Shown here one piece after another: positions 40,438 to 48,598 of a DNA stretch of 53,183 nt; position 1 is the first letter of the stretch; each line of letters starts with the position of its first letter. The stretch comes from Candidatus Hydrogenedentota bacterium (GTDB lineage: Bacteria; Hydrogenedentota; Hydrogenedentia; Hydrogenedentales; CAILVY01). The notes beneath the pieces are model-generated. The model did not search any database and was not told the DNA's origin. It was given only the letters and a program-made list of their open reading frames with translations. The position numbers were made by a program, and so were the translations under genes. The DNA lies in NCBI GenBank assembly GCA_903837785.1, contig CAILVY010000274.1, positions 1-53,183 of the forward strand. The letters run 5' to 3'.

Positions 40438-42276
40438 ATGGACGTAATGCATGCCGCCGAGGTGTATCGACTCTTGTTCGAAGCGTCGCCGGATGCGATG
40501 TTCATTGCGGACGAAACCGGGCTTTTCCTGAGTGCCAATCCGGCCGCGTGTTCACAGGTGGGCTATTCGCTCGAGGAGCTGCTGGGCAAGCGCGTGGTGG
40601 ACATCGTCCCGCCGGAGATGCAGGCGGAGTTCTTCAACACGGCCGCGGCGGTGCGGAAGCACGGCGCCTATGCGCACGAGACGATGCATCGGCACCGGGA
40701 TGGCAGCCTCATTCCGATTCATTTGCGGGTCACCCTGATCGAATACGAGGGGCGGAAGCTGATGATCGGCATCGCCCGCGATCTTCGCGAACGCCGAGGG
40801 CTCGAAGACGAACTCGCGCACCGCAGCAGGGTGCTCGACGCGGTGTCGCGGGCGACAAACCTGCTGCTCACCTTCACGGACGAACCGAATGCCGTGGATG
40901 CGGCGCTTGAGATTCTGGGCCGGACGGCGCAGGTGGACCGGGTCTTTTTGTTTGAGGCGCACAGCGATCCGGAGAGCGGCGCACAGGCGGTGAGCCTTCA
41001 TTACGAGTGGACGCGCGAGGGTATTTCAAGACAAATCGACAATCCCGTGTTCCAGAACGTTCCCTTCGATGCGTTTCCACACTGGCGGGACACGCTGCTC
41101 CGGGGCGAACCCATTCTCGGCCACCTCAGCGAGTTTCTCGCGGGCATCAACGCGATGATCGCGCCGTGGGAGATGCGCTCGGCCCTGGTCTTCCCCATAT
41201 TGATTGCAGGGCGGCCGTGGGGCCTGGTTGGCTTTGACGACTACCGGGAGGAACGTGCCTGGGATGCGAGCGAGCAGACGCTGCTGGCGGTGGCGGCGAG
41301 AAGCATCGGCGGCGCCCTCGCCCGGCAGCGGCTGCAGCAGAAGCTCCAACGCACGAAACAGCTCCATGAAGCGCTGAAACACCTGCGCGAAGCCGTCGTC
41401 TATCTCGGCAATCAGCATGCGTTCTTCGAGCGCGTCTGCCGGATACTCATGGAAACCGGCCTCTTCCGCATGGCCTGGATCGGGCTCCTGGATGAGGAGC
41501 AACACGTGATCACGCCGGTGGCCCACGACGGCGCCGAGAACGGTTATCTGGCCGAACAGGCGTTTCCAACGGCCGATGTTCCCAGGGGCCGCGGTCCCGC
41601 CGGCACGGCGGTCCGGCTCGGCTCACACCGCGTGTGCAACAACATTGCCCTAGATTCGGCCATGGCCCCCGTGCGCGAGGCCGCCCTCGCGCGCGGCTTT
41701 CATTCCGTGGGGGCGTTTCCCTTCCGCCAACACGAACGCGTGGCGGGAATCCTCGAAGTCTATGTGGGCGAAACCGGCTGGTTCGCCCGCGAAGAGGTGT
41801 TGCTGCTGGATCAGTGCGCCGCCCATATTTCGACCGCGCTCGAATTGATGGAGACGGAACGCCAGCGGGACTGGGCGCTGGAGGCCATGGGCGATCGTGA
41901 GCAGTATCTCCGGGCAATCTGGAATTCGCTCTATACGGGCGTCCTGATGCTTGACGCCGATACGTACGCCATCATCGAGGCCAATCCCGCCGCGCTTGCG
42001 TTGCTGGGCCGCTCGGAGGAGGAGATCGCAGGGAAACCCTCCTATCAGTTCGTCTCGTCCGCGAGAAGGCCAAGAGAGAAGTCCGGGTCAAATCTCGAAT
42101 ACTGGCTGCTCTCCGCCGGCGGAGACAAGATTCCCGTGCTCCGCACTATCGTGCCCCTTGAACTGCACGGGTGCCAGTACCTGCTGGAAAGCCTCGTGGA
42201 CATTCGTGCGCTGCGCAGTTCGGGACAGAGGCTTTCACCGCGTGGCGGGCGGAGCGCCGAGCAGCGGGGCAAGTAA
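40438..42276 (+). CDS. PAS-GAF-GAF-PAS sensory protein lacking an output domain
   Basis: About 612 residues. An N-terminal PAS domain (about 5-120; LLFEASPDAMFIADETGLFLSANPAA, ending in IGIARDLRERR) is followed by two GAF-like domains (about 135-300 and 315-465) and a second PAS (about 485-585; LYTGVLMLDADTYAIIEANPAALALLGRS). It then stops after LLESLVDI and a 20-odd-residue Arg/Ser/Gly-rich tail. No kinase, GGDEF, EAL or DNA-binding domain is present. Proteins with this PAS ending usually continue into a histidine kinase, so the gene looks truncated; its last 42 bases run into the end of the convergent SGNH gene. A stand-alone sensor that docks on another kinase is possible. Start choice is uncertain: ATGs at 40408, 40438 and 40447 all lack a strong ribosome site. 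Confidence 0.8.
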   Translation: MDVMHAAEVYRLLFEASPDAMFIADETGLFLSANPAACSQVGYSLEELLGKRVVDIVPPEMQAEFFNTAAAVRKHGAYAHETMHRHRDGSLIPIHLRVTLIEYEGRKLMIGIARDLRERRGLEDELAHRSRVLDAVSRATNLLLTFTDEPNAVDAALEILGRTAQVDRVFLFEAHSDPESGAQAVSLHYEWTREGISRQIDNPVFQNVPFDAFPHWRDTLLRGEPILGHLSEFLAGINAMIAPWEMRSALVFPILIAGRPWGLVGFDDYREERAWDASEQTLLAVAARSIGGALARQRLQQKLQRTKQLHEALKHLREAVVYLGNQHAFFERVCRILMETGLFRMAWIGLLDEEQHVITPVAHDGAENGYLAEQAFPTADVPRGRGPAGTAVRLGSHRVCNNIALDSAMAPVREAALARGFHSVGAFPFRQHERVAGILEVYVGETGWFAREEVLLLDQCAAHISTALELMETERQRDWALEAMGDREQYLRAIWNSLYTGVLMLDADTYAIIEANPAALALLGRSEEEIAGKPSYQFVSSARRPREKSGSNLEYWLLSAGGDKIPVLRTIVPLELHGCQYLLESLVDIRALRSSGQRLSPRGGRSAEQRGK

Positions 42277-42948
42277 ACCGGCCCACAGCGCGTAGCCGGC
42301 CTCGTTGAGGTGCAGGCCATCCTCGCGCAGCAGTTCCTTGCGTGGTTGGCCGTCCGGACCCATCATGGCGGAGGCGCAATCCAGGAAAGTTACGCCTGTG
42401 GCGCCGCCGGCGTACTCGCGCATCTTTCGATTCGCCTCGTTCATCACGTCCCAAAGCTTCCAGCGCGCCACGCTCGGCTTGATGGACAGCACGATGAGCC
42501 GGGCTTCCGGGAGCTTCTCGCGCACCCATTGCGCGAAGGACTTGAACTCGCCGAAGACCTCCTCCGCGGAGGCGCCGTGGGCAACGTCGTTGTCGCCCGA
42601 GTACAGGACAATCGTCTTGGGCGCATACGCCAGCACCAGCCGTTCGCGATGCTGGTTCAGCTCGGCCAGGGTCGAACCGCCGAAGCCGCGGTTCAGCGCG
42701 GGAAGCGCTGGAAAACTCTTCTTCAGATCCCACAAGCGGATGGTCGAACTGCCCACAAACAATAGCCCGCCCTTCGCCGGAGGGGACGCCTTGTCCTGGG
42801 CGTCGAACTGGCCAAACTGCCCACCCCACTTCGTGTCCGGCTTGGATTCCGCGGGCACGGCGCCAGCCGTCCATGCGCACAGCACTCCGGACAACGCCAG
42901 CAAAGCCATCTGCACTGGCCGTCTCAAGGCAGAAGACGGGTTTTTCAC
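42235..42948 (-). CDS. Secreted SGNH/GDSL-family hydrolase
   Basis: A 237-residue protein with a signal peptide (about residues 10-32). SGNH blocks are visible: block I LLFVGSSTIRLWD with the nucleophile serine in G-S-S rather than G-D-S, block II LNRGFGGST, block III YSGDNDV (the Asn) and block V DGLHLNEAGYALW (the D-x-x-H pair). Members are esterases or lipases that often deacetylate polysaccharides, which would suit the glycan enzymes nearby. It follows the small lipoprotein gene after 20 bases. The 3' end overlaps the convergent PAS-GAF gene by 42 bases. Confidence 0.88.
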   Translation of the reverse strand: MKNPSSALRRPVQMALLALSGVLCAWTAGAVPAESKPDTKWGGQFGQFDAQDKASPPAKGGLLFVGSSTIRLWDLKKSFPALPALNRGFGGSTLAELNQHRERLVLAYAPKTIVLYSGDNDVAHGASAEEVFGEFKSFAQWVREKLPEARLIVLSIKPSVARWKLWDVMNEANRKMREYAGGATGVTFLDCASAMMGPDGQPRKELLREDGLHLNEAGYALWAGLLAPLLGAPPATR

Positions 42949-42968
42949 GTTCCATCCTTCCTCGCCGT

Positions 42969-43349
42969 TCAGCGGGTCTCGTTCAGCATCTGAATCCGGT
43001 ACTCTTCCACCACCTGGCCCGGCCCGAAGAAAACCATGAGCGAGAAGGGGGCCTGTGTTTTGTCGCCGGCCTTCGAGCCTTCCGGCACGGACGGCCGCGC
43101 GTGCACAAAGTCATACGTCCACACTTCACGCCCCTGCTGATCCGTAATGATGATCGTGGGCGCTCCGAAGGCCTGCTGAAGCTCCGCAGGCGTCGTCTTG
43201 CCGCGCTGAACCGCCTTCTTCACGAGGCGTGGTGTCGGATCGCCCGGCTGGGCGGTGACGGGCGCTTCGGGTACGCTGGCGCAGCCCTCAAAAATCGCGC
43301 CCGAAGCCAGTATCAGCAGCCCGCACGCCCATCGCATGCATAACGTCAT
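42969..43349 (-). CDS. Small BamE/SmpA-like lipoprotein
   Basis: About 126 residues from the ATG at 43349, preceded by GGAGGAGCG at good spacing. A hydrophobic N-terminus ends in a lipobox-like IFEGC. The mature part contains LVKKAVQRGKTTPAELQQAFGAPTIIITDQQGREVWTYDF, which follows the SmpA/BamE pattern: G-x-T-x-x-E-x-x-x-x-F-G-x-P, then W-x-Y. Such domains are found in outer-membrane assembly lipoproteins and in many small lipoproteins of unknown role. It has its own promoter and probably drives the SGNH hydrolase gene as well. The exact role is unknown. Confidence 0.7.
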   Translation of the reverse strand: MTLCMRWACGLLILASGAIFEGCASVPEAPVTAQPGDPTPRLVKKAVQRGKTTPAELQQAFGAPTIIITDQQGREVWTYDFVHARPSVPEGSKAGDKTQAPFSLMVFFGPGQVVEEYRIQMLNETR

Positions 43350-43386
43350 TACTTCGCTCCTCCACGCTGCATTCAGCACCTCGGCT

Positions 43387-43415
43387 ACGATAGCAGGGCT
43401 TGACACGCGAGACAA
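43387..43415 (-). promoter_or_regulatory. Promoter of the lipoprotein/SGNH hydrolase pair
   Basis: On the minus strand TTGTCT (43415-43410), a 17-base spacer, then TGC-TATCGT (-10 at 43392-43387), again an extended -10. Predicted leader is about 30 nt. Confidence 0.5.
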
Positions 43416-43462
43416 GCGAGGGTTCCGCTTCAACCATGCACGCTCCGCCCCCGTGCTGCGGA

Positions 43463-45193
43463 TCATCGGCCGCGGATGACTTGTCCGGGCCTGGTTTCGG
43501 GGCGGAAGACATCGCCTTCGACGACGTGCGCGCCATTGATGAAGACGTGTTCAATGCCGGCTGGAAAGCGATCCGGTTGATCGAACGTGGCGTGGTTGGC
43601 GAGTCGATCGAAATCGAAGATCAGCACGTCGGCGTGCGCGCCCGCTTCGAGCCGGCCCCGGCCTTCGAGCCGGAAGTGTTCGGCGGGGAGGCCCGTGATC
43701 TTGCGAATCGCGGTTTCGAGCGGCAGCAGCTTCAGTTCACGCACGTAACGGCGAATGAACTTCGGATAACATCCGTAGAACAGGGGAGAAGGCCGTCCGA
43801 AGCCCATCAGGATCGTGTCGGTCGAGATGGCCACTTCGGGATGGGCCAGCGGCGCAAAAGTGGAGCGCTCGGTGAACGTGTCCTCGGGTTCGCCCATCGA
43901 GGCAAAGACGAGCACGTGCCCATGCTCCTCGAGCAGCAGGTCGCAGGCGGTGTCGAAGGGGTGCTGGCCGCGCTCCCGGGCGATATCGACGAGGCGCCTT
44001 CCCTCGAGCGGCTTGTTCTTTTCCGAGACCACGGCCATGATCCGCGCGCATTCGTAGCCCATCAGTTGCAGGAGGTTCATGGACCACGAGTCCCCCTCGA
44101 TGTGGGGCCAGCGCGCTTTCCCGTGTTCGATGGCGCGCCGCATCTGCACGCGCGCGCCGGGATCGCTCAGGCGCGCGAGGACGCCCTCGCGGCCGCCGTC
44201 CAGCGCCCACGGCGGGAAATAGGCCAGCAGATGGGTGAACGCCGTCGTCGTGGGCATGACGTCCATGCCGACATTGGCGTTTTGTTCACGGGCGCGCAAG
44301 ACCTGCTCCACGCGTTGCGCCAGCGGGAACGCCAGCGGCACCGGGGCAGTCCAGTGTTTTGAAAGGCGGATGAGTCCGTGAAGCATCATGCGAATGGCCG
44401 GTCCGAAGACGCCATAATCCGGCAGCCAGAAGAGGTGCGAAACCTGTCCGCGAATGCCGTTCTTCCGTGTCACCTCGATCACTTCGTCGAGCGCCTTGCC
44501 CAACGTGTTCGAGTAGCTGCGCAGATGGCACGTGAAAATCGCGTCATGCTTCTTCAACACTTCTCCGAGGCGCACGAGTTCCGGCGTGTCGCTCTGGTTG
44601 CCGGGGAAATACTGCAGGCCGGTGGAGAGGCCGATGGCGCCTTCCTCGAGCGCCCGGTCGAGTTCGTCCGCCATGGCGTCGATCTCTTCGCTGGCCGCCG
44701 GCCGCTTCTCCGAGCCGAGCTGATTGATGCGAAGGAGTCCGTGCGGGGCAAGCACCGCCGTGTTGAGCAGCGCGCCGCGCGATTGGATGCTGTCGAGGAA
44801 GCCGCCCATGCTCTCCCAGGGGCATTCCTTTTCCGTGTCGAGATTCGTGAACACCTCGATGTACTGGCGGATGTCCGGCCGGTGCTTGGTGCCGAGGGGC
44901 GCCATGCTCAGGCCGCAGTTGCCGCCCACGAAAGTCGTGATGCCCTGCCGGACCAGCGGTTCGAGCCGGGCGGGGTGGTCCTCTCGGAAGATAGTAAGGT
45001 CGGCATGGGAGTGCGGGTCCACGATGCCCGGACAGACAATCTTCCCTGTGGCATCGAGGGTCTTCGCGGCGGGCGCGCCGTGATCCTTGCCGACAAATGC
45101 GATCTTTCCCGACTCGATGCCCAGGTCCGCCGTGAAACCCGGCTTCCCGCTTCCATCGACAATCGTCCCGTTCTGAATAAGGATATCCAGCAT
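43463..45193 (-). CDS. N-acyl-D-amino-acid deacylase (D-aminoacylase) family amidohydrolase
   Basis: About 576 residues from the ATG at 45193 (GAGGAGG upstream). It is a composite amidohydrolase: an N-terminal beta segment (DILIQNGTIVDGSGKPGFTADLGIESGKI), the metal motif CPGIVDPHSHADL, FVGGNCGLSMAPLG, the central barrel, and a C-terminal beta return (HADVLIFDFDRL...THATFDQP-like, ending in FINGAHVV). Family members remove acyl groups from D-amino acids, or open related rings such as hydantoins. No signal peptide, so it is cytoplasmic. It could recycle D-amino acid derivatives from peptidoglycan or antibiotics. It is upstream of, but separated by 113 bases and a promoter from, the lipoprotein gene. 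Confidence 0.88.
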   Translation of the reverse strand: MLDILIQNGTIVDGSGKPGFTADLGIESGKIAFVGKDHGAPAAKTLDATGKIVCPGIVDPHSHADLTIFREDHPARLEPLVRQGITTFVGGNCGLSMAPLGTKHRPDIRQYIEVFTNLDTEKECPWESMGGFLDSIQSRGALLNTAVLAPHGLLRINQLGSEKRPAASEEIDAMADELDRALEEGAIGLSTGLQYFPGNQSDTPELVRLGEVLKKHDAIFTCHLRSYSNTLGKALDEVIEVTRKNGIRGQVSHLFWLPDYGVFGPAIRMMLHGLIRLSKHWTAPVPLAFPLAQRVEQVLRAREQNANVGMDVMPTTTAFTHLLAYFPPWALDGGREGVLARLSDPGARVQMRRAIEHGKARWPHIEGDSWSMNLLQLMGYECARIMAVVSEKNKPLEGRRLVDIARERGQHPFDTACDLLLEEHGHVLVFASMGEPEDTFTERSTFAPLAHPEVAISTDTILMGFGRPSPLFYGCYPKFIRRYVRELKLLPLETAIRKITGLPAEHFRLEGRGRLEAGAHADVLIFDFDRLANHATFDQPDRFPAGIEHVFINGAHVVEGDVFRPETRPGQVIRGR

Positions 45194-45323
45194 GACGTAG
45201 CCTCCTCTCTCGGAATCTCTCTCGATGGAAAGCCTACGCCGCTTCACGGCCCTGTTCAAATTGGCGGTCCGGCGCGCCGCCGGGGGCATTCATCAAAAGC
45301 TTGAGCGATGTCCAGAAATGCCT

Positions 45324-45351
45324 TTGAGACGGAACCCGTCTCGGGTATACT
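45324..45351 (+). promoter_or_regulatory. Promoter of the hybrid histidine kinase gene
   Basis: TTGAGA (45324-45329), a 16-base spacer and TATACT (45346-45351). Predicted start near 45358 leaves about 54 nt before the ATG at 45412. Confidence 0.6.
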
Positions 45352-45411
45352 ATCCGCGGCTAGTGCGTGCTGGCGCAGTCCGGGAGACCAGGGAAGGAAC
45401 TCTCGATAAGC

Positions 45412-48400
45412 ATGAAGAGCGAGACGCCCCAGAAGAGTATGCTTCTCCACGGCATTCGTGAACAGGCGATGGCGTTTGCCGGCATGGGCCTCTATCGCTT
45501 CGCGTTCGACGGCACGATTCTTTTCGCGGACGACATGGCGTTGCGCATCTTCGAGCTTGAGGACTGGTTTCCGGATGCGGCGGGAATCCGCGGAAAAAAC
45601 ATCGCGGACCTCGTAGTCTACAAGGGCCCGAAAGGCACGATGCGGGAGGAACTCCGCAGCCAAGGGCGCATCCTCCGGCGGGACTGGGCATTCCGCACCC
45701 TCAAGGGCAATGACAAGTGGGTGATGGAAGACGCGTATCTCGTGCAGGAGGAAGGCACGGGCGATGAATCGATCCAGGTGATCGTCCGGGACATCACCGA
45801 ACGCAAGCGCACGGAGGAGGCGCTGCTGGCCAGCGAACGGCGATTCCGGGAAACCCTCGAGAACATGGATCTCATTGCGGTCCAGCTCGACAGCGCCGGC
45901 GCAATCCGTTTCTGCAACGACTATCTGCTGCTGCTCTCGGGATGGGAGCGGGGCGAAGTCCTGAACAAGCCCTGGATTGAGACGTTCATCCCGGCGGAGT
46001 GGAGGAACCGGCTGCAAGACGCCGTCCTCGGCCGCGAGAACAATCCGGAATCCATTCCGCGGCATTATGAATATCCGATATGCACGCGGACCGGAGAGGC
46101 ACGGAATATCTTGTGGAGCAACACCCTGCTCCGCGATCAGGATGGCCGATTCACCGGCCTGACCTGTATTGGGCAGGATATCACGAGCCGCACGGAGGCC
46201 GAAGATGCCTTGCGGCAAAGCAGCTCGCTCTACCGCACCACGCTCGACAATCTCACGGAGGCCGTGCATCTTGTGGACGAGAACCTGCACGTCCTCTTGT
46301 GCAACAGCCGGCTCGTGGAATGGAACCGCTCCCTCGGACTCCGCACGGAAATCGTGGGCGAGCCGCTCTTCAACGTGTATCCCTTTCTCGACGAGCGGGT
46401 GCGTCAGGAGTACCGGCAGGTGTTCGCGTCCGGCGAGACGCTCGCCACGGAGGAGGTCAATTCGCTTCACGGCGAGCAGTTCTACACGGAAACCCGCAAG
46501 ATACCCGTCCTCGAGAAGGGCCGCATCGCGCGCGTGCTGACGGTGATCCGCGACATCAGCGGTCACAAGCGCGCGCAATTGGCGCTGCAGGAAAGCGAGG
46601 CCAAGTACCGGGCCATCCTGGAGAACATCCAGGAGGGGTATTACGAGGTGGATCTCTCCGGCAATTTCACCTTCTTCAATTCGGCCCTGAGCCGGGTCTT
46701 GGGCTATCCGGAGGCGGAAATCCAAGGCATGAATTACAGGCGCTATTACGCGAATCAGGAAATGGTCCGGAAAGCCGAAGAGGTCTACCGGAACGTATAC
46801 GAAACCGGCGTCGAAGTCCAGATTCAGGACTGGCCCATCGTGCGCAACGACGGGTCGCAGGCGACGTTGGGCGTCTCAATCTCGCTGATTCGCGACGCGA
46901 ACGGCCAGGTCGTGGGATTCCGGGGGATTGCCCGGGACGTCTCGGTGCGGCTTGAGGCGGAGCGCGCCCTGCGGGAGGCGGAAGAGCGCTATCGCGAGCT
47001 GTTTGAGAACGCCAACGACATCATCTACACACACGATCTTGAGGGGTGCTTCACGTCGCTTAACAAGGCCGGCGAACGAATCACGGGCTACAGCCGGGAC
47101 GAGGCGATGGCCTTGTCCGTGGCCGACGTGCTCGGGCCGGAAAGCCGCGCCCAGGCACAGGAGATGATCGTCCGGAAACTGGGCGGCGATGACACGTCGC
47201 GCTACGAACTGTCCATCCGGGCCAAGGACGGCCATGCCATTCCCGTCGAGGTCAACACGCGCCTCATCCTGAAGGACGGCCAGCCCGTGGGCATCCAGGG
47301 GATCGCGCGCGATATCACGGAACGCCGGCAGGCCGAGCTGGAACGCGAACGGCTCGAAGCCCAGATTCGCCACTCGCAGAAACTCGAAAGCCTGGGCGTT
47401 CTCGCGGGGGGCATCGCCCATGATTTCAACAATCTGCTCGTGGGCATTCTGGGCAATGCCGGCCTCGCGCTCACGCGCCTGCACGAGGGCTCGGCCGAGC
47501 GCGAGTATGTCAAACGGATCGAATCTACGGCCCAACGGGCGGCCGAACTCACGAACCAGATGCTCGCCTACACCGGGCGCGGGCCCTTCGTGGTGCGGCC
47601 CATCAACCTCTCGATGATGGCCAAAGACATGGGCCACCTGCTGACCGCCTCGATTTCGAAGAAGGTGCTGTTGAAATACGAATGCCCTTCCGAACTGCCC
47701 ACGATCGAAGGGGACACGGCCCAACTGCATCAGATTCTGATGAATCTCATCGTGAACGCTTCCGATGCGATCGGCGACGAGCCCGGCGTAATCACGGTGC
47801 GGACCGGGACGCTCCGGGCCACCCGCGCGTACTGGTCCAAGACCTACCTCGCCGACGACCTTCCGGAAGGGCCTTACGTGGTCCTCGAGGTCGCCGACAC
47901 GGGCTGCGGCATGGACCGGGAAACCGTCGCGCGCATCTTTGATCCGTTCTTCAGCACCAAATTCACGGGCAGGGGCCTCGGTTTGGCCGCCGTGCTCGGC
48001 ATTGTCCGGATGCATCGCGGCGCCATCAACGTGTACAGCGAACTCGGCCACGGAACCACGTTCAAGGTACTGTTCCCTGTTCGCACCCCGATCGCTGCCG
48101 GATCCCCGGACACGCCGGTGGCTGATGACGAAGCGCCGCTCGATGGATGGCGCGGTCACGGAACCGTCCTGCTCGCCGACGACGAAGAAGGCGTGCGCAT
48201 CGTTGCGGCAGAGATTCTCGAGGAGTGCGGCTTCACGGTTCTGAGCGCGGCGAACGGCCAGGAGGCCGTAAGCCTGTTCCATGCCCACGCCGGCAACATT
48301 GCTGCGGTCGTGCTGGACCTGACTATGCCGGTGATGGGGGGGCGCGAGGCCTTCCAGCGCATTCGTCAAATCCGGCCGGATGTTCCGGTGATCCTGTCCA

Positions 48401-48525
48401 GCGGCTACACGGAACAAGATGCGTCCTCCCGCTTCGGCGGGGCTAATCCGACAGGATTCATTCAGAAGCCCTTTGGGCCGAGTGACGTGCTGCGCGCGCT
48501 TCGGAAAGCGCTGAGTTCGCCGTGA
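45412..48525 (+). CDS. Hybrid sensor histidine kinase: five PAS domains, HisKA, HATPase and receiver
   Basis: About 1037 residues with no membrane segment, so a cytoplasmic sensor. Five PAS domains occupy about residues 5-640, each closing with a D-I-T/S type linker (VIVRDITERKR, CIGQDITSRTE, VIRDISGHKRA, GIARDVSVRLE, GIARDITERRQ). The dimerisation helix GGIAHDFNNLL holds the phosphorylated His (about 670). The ATPase domain has NLIVNASDAIGD, EVADTGCGM and GRGLGLAAVLGIV. A receiver domain (about 918-1035; acidic LLADDEEG, Asp969 in VVLDLTMPV, Lys in IQKPFG) ends the protein, implying a phosphorelay. An upstream GTG at 45367 is possible but would fall too close to the promoter start. The kinase gene 73 bases downstream is a paralogue. 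Confidence 0.93.
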   Translation: MKSETPQKSMLLHGIREQAMAFAGMGLYRFAFDGTILFADDMALRIFELEDWFPDAAGIRGKNIADLVVYKGPKGTMREELRSQGRILRRDWAFRTLKGNDKWVMEDAYLVQEEGTGDESIQVIVRDITERKRTEEALLASERRFRETLENMDLIAVQLDSAGAIRFCNDYLLLLSGWERGEVLNKPWIETFIPAEWRNRLQDAVLGRENNPESIPRHYEYPICTRTGEARNILWSNTLLRDQDGRFTGLTCIGQDITSRTEAEDALRQSSSLYRTTLDNLTEAVHLVDENLHVLLCNSRLVEWNRSLGLRTEIVGEPLFNVYPFLDERVRQEYRQVFASGETLATEEVNSLHGEQFYTETRKIPVLEKGRIARVLTVIRDISGHKRAQLALQESEAKYRAILENIQEGYYEVDLSGNFTFFNSALSRVLGYPEAEIQGMNYRRYYANQEMVRKAEEVYRNVYETGVEVQIQDWPIVRNDGSQATLGVSISLIRDANGQVVGFRGIARDVSVRLEAERALREAEERYRELFENANDIIYTHDLEGCFTSLNKAGERITGYSRDEAMALSVADVLGPESRAQAQEMIVRKLGGDDTSRYELSIRAKDGHAIPVEVNTRLILKDGQPVGIQGIARDITERRQAELERERLEAQIRHSQKLESLGVLAGGIAHDFNNLLVGILGNAGLALTRLHEGSAEREYVKRIESTAQRAAELTNQMLAYTGRGPFVVRPINLSMMAKDMGHLLTASISKKVLLKYECPSELPTIEGDTAQLHQILMNLIVNASDAIGDEPGVITVRTGTLRATRAYWSKTYLADDLPEGPYVVLEVADTGCGMDRETVARIFDPFFSTKFTGRGLGLAAVLGIVRMHRGAINVYSELGHGTTFKVLFPVRTPIAAGSPDTPVADDEAPLDGWRGHGTVLLADDEEGVRIVAAEILEECGFTVLSAANGQEAVSLFHAHAGNIAAVVLDLTMPVMGGREAFQRIRQIRPDVPVILSSGYTEQDASSRFGGANPTGFIQKPFGPSDVLRALRKALSSP

Positions 48526-48598
48526 GGCGCTTCCTCCGGCGCCACGAAAGCCGTGCGTCGGTGCGACAGCCCAGAGAGAAGCCTCGGAGAGAAGAAGG

